From Moraxellaceae bacterium UBA2477 (lineage in GTDB: Bacteria > Pseudomonadota > Gammaproteobacteria > Pseudomonadales > Moraxellaceae): a stretch of DNA of 13,597 bases. The stretch is from contig DDPD01000018.1 in NCBI GenBank assembly GCA_002342025.1, forward strand, positions 1 through 13,597, in the 5' to 3' direction. The notes below the pieces were generated by a model, which ran no database searches, was not told where the DNA came from, and saw only the letters and a program-made list of their open reading frames with translations. Below, piece by piece: positions 7,579 through 13,597 of this stretch (its first letter is position 1; the number at the start of each line of letters is the position of its first letter). The position numbers and the translations under genes are program-made.

Positions 7579-7607
7579 TTTAATTTTTAAAATTTAAAAT
7601 CTATTAT
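7579..7607 (+). promoter_or_regulatory. AT-rich spacer with palindrome and possible promoter for the AraC-type regulator
   Basis: The 45 bases between the PhzF-like stop and the regulator's ATG are almost pure A and T. They hold the perfect palindrome AATTTT-T-AAAATT at 7582-7594. TATTAT at 7602-7607 is a five-of-six -10 match, with TTTAAT 17 bases upstream as a weak -35. In sequence this rich in A and T such matches arise easily, so the call is weak. Confidence 0.35.
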
Positions 7608-7623
7608 TTTGGTTAACTTAATC

Positions 7624-8652
7624 ATGTCTGAATTAATTAGAAAGGATAGAGGTTTATATGCAGCTAAGATCTACGAGGCTGCACGCCGTGCAGGATTTGA
7701 TCCCGACTTTTTATGCCGTCAGTTTGGTTTCTCTCCAGACGATTTCAATAATGTAGATTATGGATTTAATCATGAGTTTCATCGAATATTTTGGCCTGCA
7801 GTTGAGGAATATACAAAGTGCCCAGATATTGGATTTGTTTTAGGCCAGCATCTTCCTTCAAGTTACGGTGATATTTTTAGCACACTACACTTTAGCTATC
7901 CAAGTTTCGGTGCCTCTTTGCTGGGTAATGTTGAGCTTTCACGCCTTGCTTCAGATGCAATGGAGTGGGTGCTAGGTGAAGATGAAGAAGGTTTTTTTAT
8001 TCAAATAAGATCTCCATTTGACGATATTCAGACGACACGCCATTTATTTGAGTGTTTATTTTTGGGGCTAATATCATTTTACACTGAAATAACAAATGGT
8101 TTATTTTATCCTGGCAAAATAAAATTTGCCTGTCAGCCACCCTTGCAAATGGGTAATCGCAAAGATATTTATGGTTGCGATATATTTTTTAATTGCAAGG
8201 AAAATCGTTTATATTTTCACTCCAGTATGCTAGCGATTCCTATGGCAACCCCTGATGAAATTTTAGTAAAAATGCATCAGTCGTATGCCCGCTCAATAAT
8301 AAAAAAAATTGAGGAAGAAGATATTTTGCAACTCACTCGTAATGTCATCTTTGAAATGCTGCCTTTAGGGGATATAACCCTAGAGCAAGTGAGCCAGCGT
8401 TTGAATTTGACGCCAGCGGAGTTGAAGTATCGCTTGGAAAAAATGAATACGCATTTTCTGAAAGAGCGCGAAGCCTGCCGAAGAAGCTTTGTTATGACGA
8501 AGCTGAAGGAAAACCAAGCCAGCATTACGGATATCGCGCTACAGGCGGGCTTCTCTGAGCCCAGTACATTTTATCGCGCCTTTAAGCGGTGGAGTGACGG
8601 CGAAACGCCTGTGGCCTTTCGCGCTCGTCACCTCGCCAATCCGGCGCTTTGA
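7624..8652 (+). CDS. AraC-family transcriptional regulator
   Basis: A 342-residue DNA-binding regulator. Residues about 15-210 resemble the arabinose-binding-like N-terminal domain of the long AraC regulators (LYAAKIYEAARRAGFDPDFL, then a spaced FSYPSFGASL at 90-99). The C-terminus carries two helix-turn-helix units: ITLEQVSQRLNLTPAELKYRL (251-271) and ITDIALQAGFSEPSTFYRAF (301-320), ending in FKRWSDGETPVAFR. I chose the ATG at 7624; a TTG at 7609 would add five residues but overlaps the possible -10 box. No clear ribosome site is seen for either. The N-terminal half is very AT-rich (14/60 GC at 8161-8220), while the DNA-binding part is not (30/60 at 8461-8520). It ends two bases from the convergent DUF1302 gene, and plausibly controls that gene and the divergent hydroxylase pair. 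Confidence 0.92.
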   Translation: MSELIRKDRGLYAAKIYEAARRAGFDPDFLCRQFGFSPDDFNNVDYGFNHEFHRIFWPAVEEYTKCPDIGFVLGQHLPSSYGDIFSTLHFSYPSFGASLLGNVELSRLASDAMEWVLGEDEEGFFIQIRSPFDDIQTTRHLFECLFLGLISFYTEITNGLFYPGKIKFACQPPLQMGNRKDIYGCDIFFNCKENRLYFHSSMLAIPMATPDEILVKMHQSYARSIIKKIEEEDILQLTRNVIFEMLPLGDITLEQVSQRLNLTPAELKYRLEKMNTHFLKEREACRRSFVMTKLKENQASITDIALQAGFSEPSTFYRAFKRWSDGETPVAFRARHLANPAL

Positions 8653-8654
8653 GC

Positions 8655-10691
8655 TTAAAAACTGAAGGTGCTGTAGAGCACGATGCGATCGCGATCGGCT
8701 TCAATATTTTCCTTTTCACTGCCGCCAAACTTGGCCTCATAACCGGCGCCGAGTAAAAGCTCATTGGGGAAGCGTAATTGCATGGTTAACGAGGCTGATC
8801 GGCGGCCTTGAACAAAGTTCGTGGCCGGCGAGGGGGTAATGCCCTTGAGGTCATGAAAGAACGTAAGGGTAGGCTCGAAGACTGCGCCGGGAATGAGCTT
8901 GTGATAAATCAAGCGATTGACTGTTCGATAGCCGTAAGACAGCGCCGTGGGAATGTTAAACGTCTGCGTGGTTGGGGTGAGGCGGCCTGTGTCCGGGGCG
9001 GTGCTGCCACTGCCATTGCCGGTGCCATCAGCACCTGCGCTGGGGTGAGTATTATCGCCGGTGCCATTTAGCGGCAACACATGAAAGTCCGTCATGCGGT
9101 GAACATAGGTGGCGCCTAACTCCAAGATACTGATCATGTCATCGGCACCAAACGGGTTATTGGGGAATAATTTCAGACCGGAAATGGAAACGTTACTGAC
9201 CGGGAAGCGTTCATAGCCCCGCACCAGCTGTTCAGGTTCAACGCCCCCACGGAATGCGGCCAAATAAGAGGGCAGCCCTCGGTCTCGTGAAGGCAGTGTG
9301 GCAACACCCCCGTTAATTTCATTTTTGGGGAGCGCCGGTTGAGTTAAGGCATACACCACATCCGTTGTATGAATTTGCAGTGGCATATTGGGGCGATAGG
9401 CATACTCCCCCGACAGTGCCACACCAAAGACATTGGTATTAAAGCTCAAACCAAATAGATCAATATTTTCTGGATAGTCCAAGAAAAATATCGAAGTGTT
9501 AATCGGCAAGGGCTCTTGGCCGCCCTGGAAAAGACTACCCTTAAAGCCGTTACAATCCACGAGAGCCATGGCAATGTTGGTGGTCGTTGGGCGAATACAC
9601 GTGCTCTTAGCGGCAAAGCCACTCAAGTAGGGCAGCTGACTGTGGTAGCGCAAATAGTGCAGGCCAATTTCGGTGCCATCGTTGAGCCAGTCCGCTACAT
9701 AGGTGAGTCGTCCACCGTATTGGCCTTTATTGGACGCATTGCCGTAGTCATACGGCATGAGTTTAGAGGTGTAGCTACTGGAGGAGATTAAGCTAGCTGG
9801 GTAATAAACTTTGGACTCGAAGTTAGGGTCTTCATGAATGTTGCCACCCAGCGTAATGAAGTGGTTGTAAGGAATATCCGAAATCGCCGCGAAGCTGCCG
9901 TGAGGTGGGGCATTGACCGGGCGCCATTCAAGCGGTGCAACGAATTCAGCCGACAGGCTATCGCCAATAGGAAAGCTCAGTACGGCCATATTGACCGGCA
10001 CGGAGACATCACTGACTTGGAAGCCGGGTCGAGCTGCAGCATTGGCATCCAAGGGATTGAGCTGATTTAAGTTATTAAATAAAACCGTAAGTGCTTCCCC
10101 CCAAGGAAGGACTTGACGTCCGACCTTCAGGCTAAAAGATTGTCCCAGAATGTCTTGATCGACCTGCACAAAGGCTTTGCGAAGTTCGGCGCCTCGAGCA
10201 TAGGCATCGACCACCTCTTGTTCGCGAGGAGTTTGAGTCGGCTGGAATGTATTGTCGGCATGGAACTCGGTGAAGTCGGCGTTTACTGGGTCATAAAAGA
10301 ACAGCCCGGAGAACTCCATTTTGATATCGCCGCGTTGAAGCTTGATTTCGGGGCTAAACAGAACCAATGAGTCCGTGATATCGCCTTTCTCGTAGTTCCA
10401 GTTGCCGTCATCCGCGTTTACACCACCGAATTGCCCGCGTGCCCGAATTAATGCGGCGTTGCCCTCGACGGTCGTACAGCCATTATTGTCGTTGCTGCAA
10501 AGATCGTTACCCCGTTGGCCGGGGACTGATAACTTGGCCACCAAGTCCAAGTCGCGGTCTTCTGCACGAAGGGCAAGCCCCGCCGTTACTGTGGACTTAA
10601 GGTTAAATCGAATCTCATTCCATTCACCCTCAAGAGCAATGGCCTGTTGAGATAGCACACTTATGCCAATCAAAAGTGCAATGCGATGCAT
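8655..10691 (-). CDS. DUF1302-family outer-membrane protein
   Basis: A 678-residue exported protein. It begins with a signal peptide (MHRIALLIGISVLSQQAIA, cleavage probably after Ala19) and ends in a beta-strand finishing with Phe, as expected for an outer-membrane barrel. Family marks of DUF1302 are DDGNWNYEKGDITDS (94-108), a following FFYDP segment, GRQVLPWGEA (191-200) and NLNQLNPLDA (207-216). Two cysteine pairs, Cys65/Cys72 and Cys365/Cys380, and a Gly/Ser/Asp/Thr-rich stretch at about 542-573 look like surface loops. The start at 10691 is preceded by GGAAAGAGAG at suitable spacing and gives a clean signal peptide; upstream in-frame ATGs would bury it. From what is known of the family, members often sit beside genes for hydrophobic substrates, but the function is undefined. 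It is divergent from the hydroxylase gene and probably shares its control region. Confidence 0.9.
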   Translation of the reverse strand: MHRIALLIGISVLSQQAIALEGEWNEIRFNLKSTVTAGLALRAEDRDLDLVAKLSVPGQRGNDLCSNDNNGCTTVEGNAALIRARGQFGGVNADDGNWNYEKGDITDSLVLFSPEIKLQRGDIKMEFSGLFFYDPVNADFTEFHADNTFQPTQTPREQEVVDAYARGAELRKAFVQVDQDILGQSFSLKVGRQVLPWGEALTVLFNNLNQLNPLDANAAARPGFQVSDVSVPVNMAVLSFPIGDSLSAEFVAPLEWRPVNAPPHGSFAAISDIPYNHFITLGGNIHEDPNFESKVYYPASLISSSSYTSKLMPYDYGNASNKGQYGGRLTYVADWLNDGTEIGLHYLRYHSQLPYLSGFAAKSTCIRPTTTNIAMALVDCNGFKGSLFQGGQEPLPINTSIFFLDYPENIDLFGLSFNTNVFGVALSGEYAYRPNMPLQIHTTDVVYALTQPALPKNEINGGVATLPSRDRGLPSYLAAFRGGVEPEQLVRGYERFPVSNVSISGLKLFPNNPFGADDMISILELGATYVHRMTDFHVLPLNGTGDNTHPSAGADGTGNGSGSTAPDTGRLTPTTQTFNIPTALSYGYRTVNRLIYHKLIPGAVFEPTLTFFHDLKGITPSPATNFVQGRRSASLTMQLRFPNELLLGAGYEAKFGGSEKENIEADRDRIVLYSTFSF

Positions 10692-10852
10692 CGTTGGACT
10701 CTCTTTCCGAGTTTGTTTTATTGACATGGAATTTATGTTGCAAATTGGCATTTTTCATTGGTCGCGAGGCGTTTCGCCATCCGCTTGCAGGCCAATGCGA
10801 GGCGGTGTGCGCCTGCCTAACATGCCCGAGCTAAAGCACCAGAGGAGTGGTC
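10692..10852. promoter_or_regulatory. Divergent control region between the DUF1302 and hydroxylase genes
   Basis: This 161-base gap separates two start codons facing away from each other. GCGAGGCG occurs twice, at 10764-10771 and 10797-10804, 33 bases apart, and each copy is followed within a few bases by CGCC. CATTGG (10756-10761) and CCAATG (10792-10797) form an inverted pair around the same area, and ATTGG also occurs at 10744-10748. For the minus-strand gene, TTGCAA (10738-10743) and TAAAAC (10715-10720) with a 17-base gap form a weak promoter. TTGACA on the plus strand at 10721-10726 has no good -10 partner. The repeats are candidates for binding by the nearby AraC-type protein; that is inference. 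Confidence 0.5.
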
Positions 10853-12055
10853 ATGAATAAGGTTTTTTCCATACTTTTTGCCGAAATTCCTGATATTTCA
10901 GAGCGATGGCGGATAGTCGAGCGCATTTCACTGATTGGTTTTGCCATTATTTTTCCGTTGACCTTTGTTCTGCTGTTGCCCGGTGCTTGGTTGGGTTTTG
11001 GCCTAGGCGATGAGTTTACTGTGGAGCAGGTGCAGGCCATGGTGAGTCTCTGGTATGGCGAATACCCGTTATTGGCCAACATTCTCTTGGGCGTATTGGT
11101 TATCCATTTGCTCTTTCGCACCTGGATTCTTGCCTTAGGGCATTGGCGTGTGAGCCATGCTGGGTCTGAGCTACCACTGAAGACCTTGGTCCTGTTTACC
11201 ACCGCCAATACGCTGAACATTATTTTTGTGGTGGTGTCGATGGCCTTGATTGGCGCCATTGGCGTGACTCAGGGTTACACCTTTCAGCAAGGCTTTGAGC
11301 TCGTTCAGAACCTCGTGGCCTGGTCAAATCAGCAAATTGAGCAAGTGCCTACGCTGGTTCAGTTACCCCTGCTGCTGGCTTTCATCTTGGTGTATCAGCT
11401 GCAAGGCTTTTTTCATTATTGGATACACCGCCTCTGCCATCACAACCGTGTGCTGTGGTTGGTCTTGCATCGTTTTCACCACATGCCGCCCGTTCTGGTG
11501 GGCATGACGACCACCGTGGTGATCGCCTCCATCCCAGCTTTTCTCGTCTTGGTCGTACCCAAGGTATTTATTTTTGGCACGATCAGTAAGCTGTTTTATG
11601 AGCGCCCGCTTTACGCGGAAATTTTTGCTTATCACATTGTGATGTGGATTCCGGAAATCTTCGGCCACCAAACCAAGATGTACCAAGATGGCATTCGCAG
11701 TCGCTTTATTCGCTGGAGTAGCTATCTCGGCGGCAATGGTGTTTACCACTATTTGCATCATGCCAGTTCGCCCTACAACCAAAACAAAACCAATAATGTG
11801 AACATTGCTGGCGGTTTCCTCATGCTCTGGGACCGCCTGTTTAACACGTATCAGCCTCTGGTTCCGACGGCACCTAAGGTGGGGCTCTGGGGGAATCCTG
11901 AACTGACTCATAGCCCAGTAAAACTCGTGCTCTCTGGGATCATGCAAGTGCTCTATGAGCTTTGGCACAACCAGTCTTGGCGTGTGCGTTGGCGCTGCAT
12001 ATTTGGGCATGTGTCGTATACGCCACCCATCACCAAAGACTTTCACGTGAAATAA
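10853..12055 (+). CDS. Membrane fatty acid hydroxylase / sterol desaturase superfamily protein
   Basis: A 400-residue integral membrane protein with the histidine clusters of the di-iron hydroxylase superfamily: HYWIHRLCHH (His188, 192, 196, 197), HRFHH (His206, 209, 210) and HYLHH (His299, 302, 303), followed by the typical WDRLFNTY (326-333). These histidines should bind two irons and activate oxygen to hydroxylate or desaturate a lipid-like substrate on the cytoplasmic face. About 180 residues precede the first cluster, with hydrophobic segments near 24-50, 75-97, 112-138 and 168-188. The ATG at 10853 sits five bases after GAGGAG; a GTG at 10847 overlaps that ribosome site and is unlikely to be used. 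The alpha/beta hydrolase gene follows after 19 bases, so the two are probably one operon. The substrate (fatty acid, sterol, carotenoid, ether lipid or alkane derivative) cannot be told from sequence. Confidence 0.92.
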   Translation: MNKVFSILFAEIPDISERWRIVERISLIGFAIIFPLTFVLLLPGAWLGFGLGDEFTVEQVQAMVSLWYGEYPLLANILLGVLVIHLLFRTWILALGHWRVSHAGSELPLKTLVLFTTANTLNIIFVVVSMALIGAIGVTQGYTFQQGFELVQNLVAWSNQQIEQVPTLVQLPLLLAFILVYQLQGFFHYWIHRLCHHNRVLWLVLHRFHHMPPVLVGMTTTVVIASIPAFLVLVVPKVFIFGTISKLFYERPLYAEIFAYHIVMWIPEIFGHQTKMYQDGIRSRFIRWSSYLGGNGVYHYLHHASSPYNQNKTNNVNIAGGFLMLWDRLFNTYQPLVPTAPKVGLWGNPELTHSPVKLVLSGIMQVLYELWHNQSWRVRWRCIFGHVSYTPPITKDFHVK

Positions 12056-12074
12056 TTTAGTGCCGGAGTGAGTC

Positions 12075-13049
12075 ATGTCATTGAATGCATCAAAACGACT
12101 ACGTTGGCTGGGGCTTGGTGCCATCATGCTGGCGGGGTTCGGATTAGGTATCGGGGCTGTTGACGACATTCCTGTAAAGCAACTGATTCAGCGCTATAGC
12201 TATCCCGACTCACGCTTCGTCACGATTGAGGGCTTGAGCGTGCATTACCGAGAAAGCAATCCTCAGGGAGCAGAAACGGTATTGCTGCTGCATGGCGCGG
12301 GAGCGTCTTTGCACACCTGGGCGGTCTGGCAGCGGGAGCTGGCAAAGCACTATCGTGTGATTGCCTTAGACTTGCCCGCTTTCGGTTTAACCGGCCCGTT
12401 CCCCGATAACGATTACGGTCATGAGCGTATGATGGCCTTTTTAGATGCCTTTCACGACCGGCTGGGGTTGAAGCAAACACATTTGGTGGGCAATTCCTTG
12501 GGAGGCTTGTACGCGTGGCAATATGCCCGTCATGCGCCTGAGCGTGTGGCTAAATTGGTGCTACTGTCGCCGGGTGGACTGGATTACGACGTGCCTGAAG
12601 CAAAGGCATTTGATTTGGGTTTAAAGCTAGCGAAGTGGCCGATATCGAGTGTGTTTTCTTGGTACATCACACCTAAATCATTGGTGGAGCAGTCCTTAGA
12701 GCATGTCTATGCACAACCTGCCAAGTTGACTCAGGCCAATAAAGATCGCTACTACGATTTAATGCTGCGTGAGGGAAACCGCCGAGCCTTTACCACCATC
12801 ATGAAAACCTACGATGAGGTGATTCCGCAAGCTGCGGCTTCCTTGCAGCGCATTCAACAGCCCACGCTGTTGATGTGGGGAGACCAGGACACGCATCGCA
12901 ATCTGGCCGTGGCACAAGCCTTTTCGGCGCTCATGCCCAACGATGAACTGAGGGTTTATGCGCCCGCAGGCCACGTCATCATGGAAGAAATTCCGGAGCA
13001 AACCGTTGCCGATGCACTGGCGTTTCTCGCGCGCCGTCAGGCACTCTGA
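12075..13049 (+). CDS. Alpha/beta hydrolase with N-terminal membrane anchor
   Basis: A 324-residue hydrolase. Residues about 10-28 form a hydrophobic stretch after a basic start (ASKRLRWLGLG), either an uncleaved anchor or a signal peptide, which would place the catalytic domain in the periplasm. The fold is clear: LLLHGAGAS (70-78, oxyanion hole), the nucleophile elbow GNSLGG with Ser141, WGDQD with probable catalytic Asp272, and GHVIMEE with His300. The family includes esterases, lipases, epoxide hydrolases and ring-cleavage product hydrolases; a serine nucleophile argues against an epoxide hydrolase or haloalkane dehalogenase, which use Asp. The ATG follows GGAG at a six-base spacing. It is 19 bases behind the membrane hydroxylase, so it probably acts in the same pathway, perhaps cleaving an ester before or after hydroxylation. 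It converges on the DUF2505 gene with 14 bases between stops. Confidence 0.93.
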   Translation: MSLNASKRLRWLGLGAIMLAGFGLGIGAVDDIPVKQLIQRYSYPDSRFVTIEGLSVHYRESNPQGAETVLLLHGAGASLHTWAVWQRELAKHYRVIALDLPAFGLTGPFPDNDYGHERMMAFLDAFHDRLGLKQTHLVGNSLGGLYAWQYARHAPERVAKLVLLSPGGLDYDVPEAKAFDLGLKLAKWPISSVFSWYITPKSLVEQSLEHVYAQPAKLTQANKDRYYDLMLREGNRRAFTTIMKTYDEVIPQAAASLQRIQQPTLLMWGDQDTHRNLAVAQAFSALMPNDELRVYAPAGHVIMEEIPEQTVADALAFLARRQAL

Positions 13050-13063
13050 TGACATGAGCGGCG

Positions 13064-13567
13064 TCAGTAGTGGCTGGCCAAAAGTTGGCGCGCTACGTCG
13101 CCATCGCGCTGAGTTTTTCGCTGAATATCGTCAGCCAAGAATTTTGCCAAGGTGCCGCCCAGGAGCGGTACGGAGCAGGTCACATCCCAATGCATTTGGT
13201 TCACACAGCCACTCGCGGTGGCCAGTAACTTCATATCACAGCGAATGCTCGTGAACTGTTTAAAGGGCTCAATGTCTACTATGAGCTCACCGGTCAGGCT
13301 GGCAAAGTGCCAGCGCTCCGTTTGCGCCACGTAAAACCAATCACTGTCTCCGATAAGCTTGCGAGCCATTGCGGGTATCGTAATGCTGGCCTGCTCAAGG
13401 AATCGGTGGGTGACATCCAGATGCGCTTCATCCTGATCGCGGCTCATTACACTGACCTCCCGCAGGCCCATGACCGCATACTTGGCAGGGATGTAGGCCG
13501 CATCGGTATACATCGCCAAGACACGCTCAATGGGCGCTTCGAAAGCATGGTCAAAACGAAATTTCAT
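13064..13567 (-). CDS. DUF2505-family protein (START-like fold)
   Basis: A 167-residue protein read toward the hydrolase gene. It opens with FRFDHAFEAPIERVLAMYTD (residues 3-22), followed by YIPAKYAVMGLREVSV, an ITIPAMARKLIG segment (about 62-73), ERWHF and a VPLLGGTLAKFLADDI end (about 133-148). This order matches the DUF2505 pattern, a member of the Bet v 1/START-like group that holds hydrophobic ligands in a deep cavity. No signal peptide or membrane segment is seen, so it should be cytoplasmic. AGAG precedes the ATG at about eight bases. Its promoter would lie in the last 30 bases or beyond the window. A role with the neighbouring lipid-type enzymes is possible, but rests only on position and fold. 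Confidence 0.8.
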   Translation of the reverse strand: MKFRFDHAFEAPIERVLAMYTDAAYIPAKYAVMGLREVSVMSRDQDEAHLDVTHRFLEQASITIPAMARKLIGDSDWFYVAQTERWHFASLTGELIVDIEPFKQFTSIRCDMKLLATASGCVNQMHWDVTCSVPLLGGTLAKFLADDIQRKTQRDGDVARQLLASHY

Positions 13568-13597
13568 ACGCTGATCTCTATTTTTTACGCAGGCCTT

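Noticed and set aside
10692..10751. A 20-residue extension at the start of the DUF1302 protein
   Set aside because: It would place polar residues before a clean signal peptide, and the internal ATG at 10691 has a good ribosome site.
10831..11259. A 142-codon minus-strand frame over the start of the hydroxylase gene
   Set aside because: It would cover the hydroxylase ribosome site and start codon; low-complexity basic composition fits a shadow frame.
11363..12169. A long open frame (268 codons) on the minus strand across the hydroxylase gene
   Set aside because: It is the antisense shadow of a gene with clear histidine clusters and has no recognisable domain or coherent hydrophobic pattern.
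1..13597. Mobile element, phage, CRISPR, tRNA or defence system
   Set aside because: No transposase, integrase, terminal repeats, spaced repeats, cloverleaf or nuclease-like gene was seen on either strand.

Overview
The window looks like a chromosomal segment of a gammaproteobacterium, possibly a marine or environmental lineage. The evidence is the order dnaE - accA - tilS at the left end, which is common in that class, together with proteobacterial-type families throughout. I cannot name the genus from the sequence alone. GC content is uneven: about two thirds GC in accA on sampled lines, but near 20-23% in parts of a sensor kinase gene and of an AraC-type regulator gene.

Left region (1-2601, + strand): the last codons of dnaE (replicative DNA polymerase alpha subunit), then accA (fatty acid synthesis) and tilS (tRNA-Ile lysidine synthetase), which overlap by four bases. 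This is a housekeeping block.

Middle region (2602-7578, + strand): a large membrane sensor histidine kinase with MASE1, CHASE, PAS, HisKA and HATPase domains and no response regulator beside it; a small cold-shock-domain protein with its own near-consensus -10 and a good intrinsic terminator; a 258-residue soluble protein I do not recognise; and a PhzF-like protein whose usual active-site aspartate appears to be replaced.

Right region (7579-13597): this reads as a regulated accessory locus. An AraC-family regulator (+) runs tail to tail, two bases apart, into a DUF1302-type outer-membrane protein (-). A 161-base divergent control region with repeated short motifs separates that gene from a + strand pair: an integral-membrane di-iron fatty acid hydroxylase/sterol desaturase-type enzyme, and an alpha/beta hydrolase 19 bases behind it with a good ribosome site. 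A DUF2505 START-like protein (-) closes the window, convergent with the hydrolase. An outer-membrane protein, a membrane-bound oxygenase, a membrane-anchored hydrolase, a possible lipid-binding-fold protein and a nearby AraC regulator together suggest uptake and modification of a hydrophobic compound (lipid, ester, sterol-like or hydrocarbon). The substrate is not visible in the sequence, and the link is inference from gene order.

I saw no tRNA or rRNA gene, insertion sequence, integrase, CRISPR array or phage gene.
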